Shown: piece by piece, positions 34,820 to 44,223 of the stretch
Numbering within the stretch: the first letter of the stretch is position 1
Layout of the letters: every line of letters begins with the position of its first letter
DNA from: Clostridiales bacterium
GTDB lineage: Bacteria > Bacillota > Clostridia > Saccharofermentanales > Saccharofermentanaceae
Reading direction: 5' to 3'
DNA length: 64,000 nucleotides
NCBI GenBank assembly: GCA_017509245.1
Contig: JAFWQC010000045.1
Coordinates: forward strand, 26,728-90,727
Notes under the pieces: model-generated
What the model saw: the letters and a program-made list of their open reading frames with translations, nothing else
Told to the model about the DNA's origin: nothing
Database searches by the model: none
Position numbers and translations under genes: made by a program

Positions 34820-36103
34820 ATGGGCGCAGGTAAAATAAAGAATTTCTTAAGAAAATACATGATGCTTATTGCTACGGTAATCGTAGTTATAGCATTCTAT
34901 TTCATCACTGGCGGTCAGTCATTGAATCCTGACAGTATCGACAGACTGATCTCACAGAACGCATACGTTTTCGTACTCGGTATGGGTATGCTGCTCTGTA
35001 TCTTAACCGGTGGTAACATCGATCTTTCAGTAGGTTCTGTAGTCTGCTTAGCAGGCAGCGTCGGCGCCATTATCATGCAGACAAGGCTTTTTGGTACTCT
35101 GATACCGTGGCCGGTAGCAGTAATCGTAATGCTTGTCATGGGTCTTTTGGTCGGTCTCTGGCACGGCTATTGGATCGCATATGTAAAGGTTCCGCCTTTC
35201 ATCGCAACACTCGTCGGAATGCTCGCATTCAGAGGACTTGCAAATATCTTCCTTAAGGGTAAAGACGTTATCGTTGAGAATAAGGATTTCATGAACGTGT
35301 TTGGCGGAAGTGATACCTGCTATGTTCCGGATTTCCTGAAAAATGTCGGACCTGCGTTAGAGATCGGGGGAGCTAATCTTAATAAGACTTGTATCGTATT
35401 CACGACCCTTCTTGCGCTCGGTATAGTGATCTACACTTTTTTCAATCGTGCAAGACTTATAAAGAACGGCTACAAGGTTGATAATCTTGCAGTTGTCATC
35501 GTAAAAACGTTCCTTATCGTTGCGGTAATCTTCTGGTTCGGATATAAGCTTGCCAGCTACAGAGGTATTCCTACGGCATTCATCTGGATAGCACTTATCC
35601 TTGTAATCTTCGCTTATATCACAACAAAAACAACATTGGGCCGCAACCTCTATGCCGTTGGCGGCAATGAGAAGGCAACAAGACTTTCCGGTATCGATAC
35701 CAGAAAGGTTATGTTCAGCGCATACACTCTCATGGGTGTTCTCGCAGGTTTTGCCAGCATCCTGGTTATCGCAAGAGGCCAGAAAGCAGGACCTTCGGTC
35801 GGTGTCGGATTTGAGATGGATGCTATCGCGGCATGCTTCATCGGTGGCGCTTCCGCATACGGCGGAACAGGTTCCATCGGCGGCGTTATAATCGGTGCTA
35901 CCCTGATGGGCGTTATCAATCAGGGCATGAACATCGCAGCTACACCTATTAACTATCAGAAGGTTGTTAAGGGTGTCGTACTTATCCTTGCAGTACTCTT
36001 CGACATCCTCATGCAGCTGAAGAGAAAAGGAGCAAAGAAAAAGAAAGTGAAAAAGAACGCCATAGATGTTGTAACAACAGAGGAAGGAGGTGCTAAGTCA
36101 TGA
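34820..36103 (+). CDS. gguB: Sugar ABC transporter permease 1 (GguB/XylH type)
   Basis: The 427-residue protein has about ten membrane segments. CUT2 permease motifs are clear: LTGGNIDLSVGSVVCLAG, VPPFIATLVGMLAFRGLANI, GRNLYAVGGNEKATRLSGI and EMDAIAACFIGGASAYGGTGSIGG. It overlaps the second permease by 4 bases. The basic C-terminus faces the cytoplasm. It should form the channel with the second permease. Confidence 0.9.
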   Translation: MGAGKIKNFLRKYMMLIATVIVVIAFYFITGGQSLNPDSIDRLISQNAYVFVLGMGMLLCILTGGNIDLSVGSVVCLAGSVGAIIMQTRLFGTLIPWPVAVIVMLVMGLLVGLWHGYWIAYVKVPPFIATLVGMLAFRGLANIFLKGKDVIVENKDFMNVFGGSDTCYVPDFLKNVGPALEIGGANLNKTCIVFTTLLALGIVIYTFFNRARLIKNGYKVDNLAVVIVKTFLIVAVIFWFGYKLASYRGIPTAFIWIALILVIFAYITTKTTLGRNLYAVGGNEKATRLSGIDTRKVMFSAYTLMGVLAGFASILVIARGQKAGPSVGVGFEMDAIAACFIGGASAYGGTGSIGGVIIGATLMGVINQGMNIAATPINYQKVVKGVVLILAVLFDILMQLKRKGAKKKKVKKNAIDVVTTEEGGAKS

Positions 36104-37557
36104 ACGGATTTGACATGAAGAATGTTATGAAAAAGAATGTAATGGCATTAGCGCTCCTCGGAATCTATATTTTATTTATAATCCTGGGATTTGTAATCAA
36201 GGGACAGAACATCCTTGCACCGGCAATTGTCACTTCACTTATCGAACGTAATGCTTACGTATTCATCTTAGGTGCCGGAATGCTTATGTGTATGCTCACC
36301 GGCGGTAATATCGACTTGTCAGTAGGTTCTGTTGTTTGCTTTATCGGTTCAGTCGTCGGACTATTCTCGGTAGAGAACAGGCTTTTAGACCAGTGGTTTG
36401 GCGTTTGGGAAGAACAGGTTATTGACGGAGAAGTCACAAAAGTACTTGTCCAGCACGCACAGCCTTTGAACACACCGCTTGCTATTCTTGTTGCATTAGC
36501 TGTCGGATTGCTTTACGGTGCATTGTTAGGCTTCCTGATCGCTTATGTAAGAATACCTCCGTGGATCGCTACACTTGCAGGCTATCTTGCATTCCGCGGT
36601 CTCGGCACACAGGTTCTCACAAAGGCATCTGCTGATGCGGCTCTCTCGAATTTCCCGGAATCCTTGAAGAACATCTTCGGCGGCAGTGTTTTAGAGTATA
36701 TAAGAATTAACGGAGAGAAGGTCTATTTAGATGTTCTCGGAATGAATATTCCTTGCGTTCTGGCCGGTGTACTTGCATCTGCTGCGGTGATTTTTATTAT
36801 GATTATCTCGCGTAAGAAAAAGGTTGCGAAGGGTTACCAGGCTGATCCTAAGTGGTTCGTCGCTCTTAAGTGTGTCATCCTGACTGCAATCATCATGTTC
36901 TTTGCTATCGAATTCTCATTCGAAGGCGGAATCCCGGTAGTAGTTCTCTGGATCGGCGGCGTTCTCATTCTTTACGGCATCATCACGGAGAAGACAACGA
37001 TCGGACGTCACTTCATGACAGTCGGCGGCAATGCGGAATCTGCGAGACTTTCCGGTATCAACAACAGGCTTGTCATGTTCTTCGCTTACCTTAATATGGC
37101 TGTCCTGACTGTTATCGCAGCTATGATCGTAACCGTAAGAGCTTCAGCTGCTAACTCTACAGCAGGTGAGGAATATGAGCTTGACGCTATTGCAGCTTGT
37201 ATCGTCGGCGGCGTCTCCGCTTACGGCGGTTCAGGTACGATCGTCGGAATGGTCGTCGGCGCCACTATGATCGGCGTCATCAACCAGGGCATGCAGCTTA
37301 TCGGTGTTGACCAGAACTGGATCAAGATCGTTAAGGGTCTTGTACTCCTTGCAGCAGTAGTTTTCGAGATCGTATCAAAGAACAGCAACAAGAAGAAGGC
37401 TTCTAAAAAGAAGACTGCTGAAGAAGCAACAAAGCAATTGGAAGATGTGGCTGAGAAGGCAGCAGAAGAGCTAGTGGCAGGAACCACGGTTGAAGCTGAT
37501 GCTGAACCTGATGTCGAGATCCCCGAAGGCGGGATTGCAATAAGCGAATCACAATAA
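36100..37557 (+). CDS. Sugar ABC transporter permease 2, paralogue of the first
   Basis: The 485-residue protein repeats the motifs of its neighbour (LTGGNIDLSVGSVVCFIGS, IPPWIATLAGYLAFRGLGT, GRHFMTVGGNAESARLSGI, ELDAIAACIVGGVSAYGGSG), so the two genes are an old tandem duplication. Extra features are a 35-residue loop insertion near residues 90-120 (EEQVIDGEVTKVLVQ) and a long Ala/Glu-rich C-terminal tail of about 60 residues. Most CUT2 systems have one permease gene; two suggest a heterodimeric channel. A GGAGG ribosome site and 4-base overlap show co-transcription. Confidence 0.88.
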   Translation: MNGFDMKNVMKKNVMALALLGIYILFIILGFVIKGQNILAPAIVTSLIERNAYVFILGAGMLMCMLTGGNIDLSVGSVVCFIGSVVGLFSVENRLLDQWFGVWEEQVIDGEVTKVLVQHAQPLNTPLAILVALAVGLLYGALLGFLIAYVRIPPWIATLAGYLAFRGLGTQVLTKASADAALSNFPESLKNIFGGSVLEYIRINGEKVYLDVLGMNIPCVLAGVLASAAVIFIMIISRKKKVAKGYQADPKWFVALKCVILTAIIMFFAIEFSFEGGIPVVVLWIGGVLILYGIITEKTTIGRHFMTVGGNAESARLSGINNRLVMFFAYLNMAVLTVIAAMIVTVRASAANSTAGEEYELDAIAACIVGGVSAYGGSGTIVGMVVGATMIGVINQGMQLIGVDQNWIKIVKGLVLLAAVVFEIVSKNSNKKKASKKKTAEEATKQLEDVAEKAAEELVAGTTVEADAEPDVEIPEGGIAISESQ

Positions 37558-37621
37558 CCCATTCTTTTCATAATTATTGTTTTCCGGTCACCCGAATACC
37601 CGGAATGCACTTTACCTCCAG

Positions 37622-37655
37622 CCGCCGCAAACCCCTTGCGGCGGTTACTTTTTTG
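37622..37655 (+). terminator. Terminator of the sugar transport operon
   Basis: CCGCCGCAA and TTGCGGCGG form a perfect 9-bp stem around ACCCC, followed by TTACTTTTTT. Confidence 0.88.
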
Positions 37656-37751
37656 TGACAAGCCTTGCGGTCTGTTTTTATATCTTTTATTATGTTTGCG
37701 AACATGACCTGCGCTTTTTTGCAGGATCCTATTACCGAAGCGAGAATCACA

Positions 37752-39290
37752 ATGAACACATTCATAGATAACCTTACCTCGATCAATGATTCGATCAACT
37801 CTTTTGTATGGGTAAAGATAGGTCTTATCCTTCTTATCGGCACGGGTATTCTGCTTACGGCCGTAACCAGGTTCTTTCAGATCTCGCATTTCGGTCACTG
37901 GTGGAAAAAGACCGGCGGCGGAGTCTTCGACAAGAAGAGCCATAACAAGAAAGAGAAGGGAAGTGTCTCACAGTTCCAGGCTCTCTGTACCGCTCTTGCC
38001 GCAACGATCGGCACAGGCAATATCGCCGGCGTTTCTGCTGCAATCTGCTTAGGCGGTCCGGGTGCGGTATTCTGGATGTGGATCGCCGCTTTCTTCGGCA
38101 TGATGACAAACTTCTCGGAAAACGTTCTCGGAATATTTTACAGAAGAAAGAACAAGGAGAACGAATGGTCCGGCGGAGCAATGTATTATCTCCAGGACGG
38201 CCTTGGTTCCTACAAGGGATGCAAGACCATAGGCAAGGTCCTCGCAATTCTCTTCTCATGCTTTGCCGCCCTTGCTTCATTCGGTATCGGCAACATGGGA
38301 CAGATCAATAAGATCACTCTCAACCTCGAATCCGCGTTTTTCTCCGATCAGGTAAAGATCCTGGCTTCACGCGGTCTGGATAAAGCAATTCCTCTTGCGA
38401 TCGGAATCGTACTGATGGTACTTGCAGGCGTGATAATAATCGGAGGCCTCAAGAGGATCGCTGCAGTCGCAGAGATGATCGTTCCCTTCATGGCGGTTCT
38501 TTATGTCGTCGGCGCACTGGTGCTCATCATCGTCCGCATTCCCGCGGTTCCCGCCGCTTTTGCAGCCATCTTCAAGTTCGCATTCGGAATCAAGCCTGTC
38601 GCCGGAGCTGCTGCAGGCATCGTCATCAGAGACGTAATAACACAGGGCTGTAAGAGAGGTGTCTTCTCCAACGAAGCAGGTCTCGGATCTTCCGTTATGG
38701 TCCACAGCAATTCAGACGTAAAAGAACCTGTTAAGCAGGGCATGTGGGGTATCTTCGAAGTATTCGCCGATACATTTGTAGTCTGCACGATGACTGCACT
38801 TGTTGTTCTTACATCAGGTTTTATCGATCTTGATACAGGTCTTGCAAAAGAAGGCGTCGAGGATGCGACCCTCGTGGCAAAAGCATTCAGCAGCGTCTTC
38901 GGAATAGGCGGTGAGTGGTTCATTGCAATTGCGATCCTTCTTTTCGCGTTCACGACGGTACTTGGCTGGTCACACTACGGAAGCAAGGCTGTCGAATATC
39001 TCTTCAACACAACGGTCGCTAAAGTCTACAAGATCATATTCGTTATCATGATCGTATTCGGAGCCCTTATGGAGAGCTCGCTTGCATGGGATATCTCGGA
39101 CACGTTCAACGGCCTCATGATGATCCCCAACCTTATTGGTGTAATAGCGCTCTTCCCGCTGGTTAAGAAGATCACAGATAACTACGTTGCAAGAAAGATA
39201 AAGTGCAGGAATGACGTCGAACCGCTTCTTTCCTTCGATGAGAAGATCCAGGAAGAACACGAAGAACTCGTGAGGAACGGCGCCGAGTAA
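37752..39290 (+). CDS. Sodium:alanine symporter (AGCS family)
   Basis: The ATG at 37752 gives the usual family N-terminus (MNTFIDNLTSINDSINSFVW) although its ribosome site is weak; the frame is open further upstream. The 512-residue protein has about ten membrane helices and AGCS motifs TRFFQISHF, ALAATIGTGNIAGV, CKRGVFSNEAGLGS and the helix end TTVLGWSHYGSKA. It imports alanine or glycine with sodium. It is transcribed separately after the terminator at 37622. Confidence 0.9.
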   Translation: MNTFIDNLTSINDSINSFVWVKIGLILLIGTGILLTAVTRFFQISHFGHWWKKTGGGVFDKKSHNKKEKGSVSQFQALCTALAATIGTGNIAGVSAAICLGGPGAVFWMWIAAFFGMMTNFSENVLGIFYRRKNKENEWSGGAMYYLQDGLGSYKGCKTIGKVLAILFSCFAALASFGIGNMGQINKITLNLESAFFSDQVKILASRGLDKAIPLAIGIVLMVLAGVIIIGGLKRIAAVAEMIVPFMAVLYVVGALVLIIVRIPAVPAAFAAIFKFAFGIKPVAGAAAGIVIRDVITQGCKRGVFSNEAGLGSSVMVHSNSDVKEPVKQGMWGIFEVFADTFVVCTMTALVVLTSGFIDLDTGLAKEGVEDATLVAKAFSSVFGIGGEWFIAIAILLFAFTTVLGWSHYGSKAVEYLFNTTVAKVYKIIFVIMIVFGALMESSLAWDISDTFNGLMMIPNLIGVIALFPLVKKITDNYVARKIKCRNDVEPLLSFDEKIQEEHEELVRNGAE

Positions 39291-39844
39291 AGGGTAATGA
39301 TTATTCCCGAAGCTCGAAAATTACGCAGGGAGAATCATGAACACAGGTGGCTCCCCTGTCCCGGATAATCACCGGAATGTGTATCTGCTGACTCCTTAAG
39401 ATACTTTTCTTCACAAAGATGCGGAAGTTCTGATATACTATGAGCTAACTGGAATAGGGACCATAAAGCTTGATCTGAATAATTCTCAATATCAGAGATA
39501 TCACATGGACAGATCAGGACCAGAATCATTAATTCTTCTTTCTGGAAAAGGAGATAGTCTGCGATGAGGAGCACAGGCGCCTTATCTGCTTTGCTTTATC
39601 TTTTAATAACATCCCTTATCTCCGGCTAAGGCAGTGTATCAGGTGCAACAATTGGTGCCGGGTATCTGTTTTTATGGTAAATGGTGCTGAACTAGCGCGA
39701 AAATGGCGCAAAACTGAAGCATTAACACAAAAATCTTAACCAAAATGAAGGTTAGATAGTATAATAGGCAAGTCAATAAATTTTTAGGGGAATATTGCGC
39801 ACCCTGCCTGCAAGGCAAACGGCGCAGGAATGAGAGGTTAATAT
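39291..39844 (+). other. 554-bp gap before the moxR operon, with its promoter
   Basis: I see no credible gene here. A promoter for the moxR operon is TTAACC (39736-39741), 18 bases, TATAAT (39760-39765), about 80 bases before the moxR start. A GCGAAAAT motif lies at 39697-39704. A short minus-strand frame (39335-39574) has no family match or good ribosome site. Confidence 0.55.
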
Positions 39845-40840
39845 ATGGCTGAACAACTTGTAATGAACATCAATGTTGATGAGCTCGCCAGAGCCAATTC
39901 GATCATCAACAACATCAGAACCTACTACAATTCCAAGATCGTAGGTCAGTCCCAGCTCGGTGTATCGCTCCTGGTATCCATGATCGCCAACGGCCACATC
40001 CTGCTCGAGTCTGTTCCGGGTCTTGCGAAAACAACGGCCGCAAAGGTCATGACCGAAGCAGTCGGCGGTTCATTCTCAAGAGTTCAGTGTACGCCTGACC
40101 TTCTGCCTTCCGACATTATCGGTACGCAGACATTCAACATGACAAACAACACGTTCGAGACAAAGATCGGACCTGTTTACGCTAACTTCCTTCTCCTGGA
40201 CGAGATCAACCGTTCAAGTGCAAAGACACAGAGCGCCATGCTCGAGGCGATGCAGGAGAGATCAGTAAGTATCGGCGGACAGACATATAAGCTTCCTCCG
40301 GTATTCATCGTTATCGCAACACAGAACCCTATCGAGCAGGAAGGTACTTATGAGCTTTCCGAGGCTCAGCAGGACAGATTCCTTATCAAGGAGATCATTA
40401 ACTATCCTAATGTTAATGAGGAAGTTGAGATCCTGAACAGGATCGAGAAGAATGTTTTCACATCCACTTCTTCAGTCGCAACGATAGAGGATATCGAATT
40501 CCTTCAGAACCTTTGCGAGAAGGTCTATATCTCACCTGCGATCAAGAAGTATATTGTAGATATCGTTCAGGCTACACGTGACCCTAAGAAGTACATCAAG
40601 CCTGAGCTTGCAAATTATGTTGCAATGGGTTCCTCCACACGTGCGGCTATTGCATTCATGGAAGTATCCAAGGCAGTTGCCCTCATCCAGGGCAGAGCTT
40701 ATGTAACACCTGACGACGTCAAGGCAATGAGACATGAAGTCATGCGTCACAGGATCATGCTCAACTTTGCAGCGATCGCAGACGGCGTCAAGGCAGAAAC
40801 CATTGTTGATGCTATTGTCGGAGCAATTGTCACTCCATGA
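39845..40840 (+). CDS. moxR: MoxR-type AAA+ ATPase
   Basis: The 331-residue protein has MoxR motifs: GHILLESVPGLAKTTAAK (Walker A region), FSRVQCTPDLLPSDIIGTQTF, FLLLDEINRSSAKTQSAMLEAMQE (Walker B) and IATQNPIEQEGTYELSEAQQDRF (sensor 1). The lid domain contains GSSTRAAIAFMEVSKAVALIQGR. MoxR ATPases are thought to act as chaperones that load metal or cofactors or remodel vWA proteins encoded beside them, as here. It overlaps the DUF58 gene by 4 bases. Confidence 0.92.
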   Translation: MAEQLVMNINVDELARANSIINNIRTYYNSKIVGQSQLGVSLLVSMIANGHILLESVPGLAKTTAAKVMTEAVGGSFSRVQCTPDLLPSDIIGTQTFNMTNNTFETKIGPVYANFLLLDEINRSSAKTQSAMLEAMQERSVSIGGQTYKLPPVFIVIATQNPIEQEGTYELSEAQQDRFLIKEIINYPNVNEEVEILNRIEKNVFTSTSSVATIEDIEFLQNLCEKVYISPAIKKYIVDIVQATRDPKKYIKPELANYVAMGSSTRAAIAFMEVSKAVALIQGRAYVTPDDVKAMRHEVMRHRIMLNFAAIADGVKAETIVDAIVGAIVTP

Positions 40841-41718
40841 ATCTGGATTACGTCTCTAGGATCAAGTTCGGGCTTAAGCGTTACAAGACGATAGCTACGG
40901 ACAAAGCGACGAGCAGAATACTCGACGGTTCATATAACTCCATCTATAAAGGACGGAGCATGAATTTCGACGAGCTTCGTGAATACGTGCCCGGAGATGA
41001 TGTCAAGGATATAGACTGGAAGGCTACATCAAGAAGCCAGAAGGTACTCGTAAGACAGTACATCGCCGAGAAGAAGCATAACGTCATGCTGGTCATGGAT
41101 GCCAACAGAAGAATGCTTGGTGATACGAAGACCGGCGAGGACAAAGGTGACGTTGCACTCATAGCCGGCGGAACGCTCGGTTATATGGTCACGGACAACG
41201 GTGATTACGTAAGCGGACTTTATTACCACGACGAGAAGATGGAAAGATCGCCGTTCAAGACCGGATTCCTTAACCTGGAATTCCTTCTCGAAGGCTATCA
41301 CAAGTGCCTTACGCCGACCAACAAATCGGAATTGAACGGTATCCTGAAGCACATCATCTACAACATAAAGAGAAGGATGATCATCGTCATTATCACGGAT
41401 ACTGAAGGCATCACAAAGCTCGATGACAGCCTGCTCGGCCAGATCACAATGGTTCACGACTGTCTGCTCATCAACGTAAGCGACGCGGATCTCTTCGGCA
41501 AGAAAGTCTACAATGTCGAGAAGAATGTATACTTCCCGCCTTATGTCTCATTGAGCAAATCGCTTCAGAAGAAGCAAAAGCAGATGCAGGAAGAGATGGA
41601 AAAGGCCGCGATCAAGAAGCTCAACCGCTATGGTATCCCGTGGGTAACTGTCGATACCACGGAAAGGATCGACGGCAAGATCGCGGAACTGTTAGAGAAG
41701 AACAAGAGTGTTAACTGA
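40837..41718 (+). CDS. DUF58 domain protein
   Basis: The 293-residue soluble protein has the DUF58 signature GRSMNFDELREYVPGDDVKDIDWKATSRSQKVLVRQY and a divergent vWA-like fold after it (VMLVMDANRRM). DUF58 genes almost always follow moxR, as here. It starts 4 bases inside the moxR end without its own strong ribosome site, so it is translationally coupled. Confidence 0.88.
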   Translation: MNLDYVSRIKFGLKRYKTIATDKATSRILDGSYNSIYKGRSMNFDELREYVPGDDVKDIDWKATSRSQKVLVRQYIAEKKHNVMLVMDANRRMLGDTKTGEDKGDVALIAGGTLGYMVTDNGDYVSGLYYHDEKMERSPFKTGFLNLEFLLEGYHKCLTPTNKSELNGILKHIIYNIKRRMIIVIITDTEGITKLDDSLLGQITMVHDCLLINVSDADLFGKKVYNVEKNVYFPPYVSLSKSLQKKQKQMQEEMEKAAIKKLNRYGIPWVTVDTTERIDGKIAELLEKNKSVN

Positions 41719-41751
41719 TAAGAATAAAAAGAGTAAGAGATAGATCAGAAA

Positions 41752-42240
41752 ATGGAAACATCGATCAACTTAAGAAGATTATTTGATTTTTCAAGGCTTC
41801 CGATAGCGATAACGGCAGCTGTTCTCGGTCTGCTCACATTGGCGATAATCTTTATGTTCCTTTATGACCTGCTCAAGGATCTTAAGCGCAAGGAAAAGCC
41901 GGCCGTTGTGGAGGAAAAGATTTTCGTGAAGCCCGACATGGAAAAGCTCAAGGCGGAATATCTTGCACTTCTGGACGGTATCGAGGCGAAGTTCAACCAG
42001 GATACCACGGCAATCAGACCTGCTTACGAAGGCATGAGCCGCGTTGTAAGAGACTTTGTATACAGGGCAACGGGAACTGAGGTTGACAAGTTCACGCTCA
42101 AAGAGATCAGCGAGACCGAATTCGGAGGTCTTACGGAACTCGTCGGCGAGTACTATCAGCCGGAATTCGACAGTATATCCGAAGGCGACGTAAGAGCGTC
42201 TTTGGCCAGATCAAGGAGATTGGTGTCTGAATGGAACTGA
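41752..42240 (+). CDS. Membrane-anchored protein of the MoxR/Bat operon
   Basis: This 162-residue protein has one membrane helix (LPIAITAAVLGLLTLAIIFMFLYDLL) and a soluble helical domain. The conserved-looking stretch MSRVVRDFVYRATGTEVDKFTLKEISE resembles the DUF4381-type component found at this position in MoxR operons, but I am not certain. Its end overlaps the first vWA gene by 10 bases. Confidence 0.65.
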   Translation: METSINLRRLFDFSRLPIAITAAVLGLLTLAIIFMFLYDLLKDLKRKEKPAVVEEKIFVKPDMEKLKAEYLALLDGIEAKFNQDTTAIRPAYEGMSRVVRDFVYRATGTEVDKFTLKEISETEFGGLTELVGEYYQPEFDSISEGDVRASLARSRRLVSEWN

Positions 42241-43265
42241 AGTATGCGATAGCTCTATATATCTGTGCAGGTGTTGCAGCCGTATTTGTTATTGCTGCAT
42301 TCATCAATGTCAGATTTAAGAGAAAGTATAAGAAGGGCAAGAAGACATATCTGCCTGATTACATAAAGAACGATCCGAAGTTCAAGTCGAAGATGTTCTG
42401 GTACGCTGTCCTGAAGTATATTCTGATCGTGCTCATTATCACGAGCCTTCTGCTGTCGGGATTCCTTATGGCAAGACCTTACAAGACAGAATCCAAGGAA
42501 CTTGCAAACTACAACAGGGACATCATTCTCTGCATGGATATCTCCACGACTTGTGACAACCTTAATGCGACACTTATCGACAAGCTCGAGGATGTTGTTA
42601 AGGAATTGAACGGCGAGCGTTTCGGAATCGTTATATTCAATACGTCTCCGGTTCTTTTGTGCCCGCTCACGAATGACTACAAGTATATTATCGAGGTGCT
42701 CGAAAAGGTTAAGGAAGCGCTCGAGATGCGTATAGACTGGACCAGCGGAAGGATAATCTTCTCGGACAAGCTTTTCGAGATGGACGCATTCATAAGCAAC
42801 GGTACGCTCGTAGATAACGAAGAGAGAGGTTCCTCCATCATCGGTGACGGTCTTGCGGCAGCCTCCCTGGATTTCTACGACTATGAGGATAATCCCGACC
42901 GTTCGAGATGCATCATTTTCTCGACTGATAACGACCTGATGGGCGAAGAGATCATAACTCTTCCCGAAGCCGGTGAGATGTGCCAGGAAAGGGACATCAT
43001 CGTTTACGGTATCGGCACGGAGATCATGGAGAAGAATCAGCGTGAGATGATGAAGCAGACAGTGGAAGCTACCGGCGGTACTTTCTACTATGGTGAGGAC
43101 GACGATGTCGTCGAGAATATCGTAAGAGATATCAGACAGCAGATGGCGACACTTGACGAGACCCAGTATGAGATCGTCGAGACAGAGCTTCCGGAGACCC
43201 CGTTCAGGCTCCTGCTCCTGTCGTTGAGTCTGATGCTTGTCTTAGCATTTATATTGAAGGTGTGA
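42231..43265 (+). CDS. vWA membrane protein (BatA-like)
   Basis: The 344-residue protein has two N-terminal membrane helices, a vWA domain and a C-terminal helix (LLLLSLSLMLVLAFIL), the BatA/BatB architecture. The MIDAS motif is DISTT, a variant of DxSxS. The vWA domain should face the outside or the membrane surface and bind a metal-dependent ligand. It is followed after 4 bases by a related gene. Confidence 0.85.
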   Translation: MELKYAIALYICAGVAAVFVIAAFINVRFKRKYKKGKKTYLPDYIKNDPKFKSKMFWYAVLKYILIVLIITSLLLSGFLMARPYKTESKELANYNRDIILCMDISTTCDNLNATLIDKLEDVVKELNGERFGIVIFNTSPVLLCPLTNDYKYIIEVLEKVKEALEMRIDWTSGRIIFSDKLFEMDAFISNGTLVDNEERGSSIIGDGLAAASLDFYDYEDNPDRSRCIIFSTDNDLMGEEIITLPEAGEMCQERDIIVYGIGTEIMEKNQREMMKQTVEATGGTFYYGEDDDVVENIVRDIRQQMATLDETQYEIVETELPETPFRLLLLSLSLMLVLAFILKV

Positions 43266-43269
43266 TCAG

Positions 43270-44223
43270 ATGGAACATTTACAGTTTAATCCTATAATTC
43301 CCGTCTGGTTGATGGTCATAATCTGTATAGGCCTCCTGGCTATTAAGCGTAAAGGCATTGCCCCTTACATAAGGCAGGTCATTATTGTTCTGCTCCTGTT
43401 CACTATCAATCTGAGACCCATGGTCATTTCCAATGAAGTAACGGTTTACAGACAGAAGCTCAATTGCTACTGCATTATCGTTATCGATGACACTCTCAGC
43501 ATGATGGCTGAGGACTACGACGGCGGCAACCCCAGAATGAAGGGCGTAAAGGAAGACGTCGCTTATATCACCGATCAGCTTAGCGGTGCAAAGTTCTGCA
43601 TCATCGACTTTAACAATGACGTCAATCTTGTTGCACCGTTCACGGATGACAAGAACTATATCAATTCCGCAGTTGATGCGATCTATCCCCTTGCCGACTA
43701 TCACGCGACAGGAACGAACATCAATGTCTGCAAGCAGCTTCTCGGTCAGATGATCCAGAACGCTTCACTGATGGGTGACGGACACATCGTTGTATTCTTC
43801 ATCTCTGACGGTGAGAATACCGACAACCATAAGCTTGAATCCTTTGCTGATATCGGTTCCGGCATCGAAGGCGGTGCAATAATGGGCTACGGCACCGAAG
43901 AAGGCGGCCAGATGCACTATTACGATGAGCTCTACGATGAGACAGTTCTCGTTGAGGATAAGAGATCATTCCCTTATCAGCCTGCAGTCTCCTGCATCGA
44001 CGAGGATAATCTCAAGCAGCTTTCCTCTGATCTCGGAATACAATACATCTACATGGATGACAAAGAGAATCTTGATCCCGTAATAGAAGACGTTTTGGAT
44101 ATGCTTGAAGCGGATACTGAGGAGACCTTTGAGTATGGTTATGTCGATACCTACTACTGGTTTGTCATCCCGCTTGCTGCACTTATTGCTTATGAATTCA
44201 TAAGCGTGAAGAGGAGGGCATGA
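43270..44223 (+). CDS. vWA membrane protein (BatB-like)
   Basis: The 317-residue protein repeats the architecture of its neighbour: two short N-terminal helices, a vWA domain with MIDAS DDTLS and ISDGENTDN, and a C-terminal helix ending before a basic tail. It overlaps the TPR gene by 4 bases. The pair probably forms a heteromeric vWA complex acted on by the MoxR ATPase. Confidence 0.85.
   Translation: MEHLQFNPIIPVWLMVIICIGLLAIKRKGIAPYIRQVIIVLLLFTINLRPMVISNEVTVYRQKLNCYCIIVIDDTLSMMAEDYDGGNPRMKGVKEDVAYITDQLSGAKFCIIDFNNDVNLVAPFTDDKNYINSAVDAIYPLADYHATGTNINVCKQLLGQMIQNASLMGDGHIVVFFISDGENTDNHKLESFADIGSGIEGGAIMGYGTEEGGQMHYYDELYDETVLVEDKRSFPYQPAVSCIDEDNLKQLSSDLGIQYIYMDDKENLDPVIEDVLDMLEADTEETFEYGYVDTYYWFVIPLAALIAYEFISVKRRA

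Noticed and set aside
37221..37943. 240-codon minus-strand frame antisense to the permease end
   Set aside because: It is a shadow of the permease and symporter genes, with basic low-complexity composition and no ribosome site.
39335..39574. 79-codon minus-strand frame in the gap before moxR
   Set aside because: No recognisable motif or good ribosome site; composition does not look coding.
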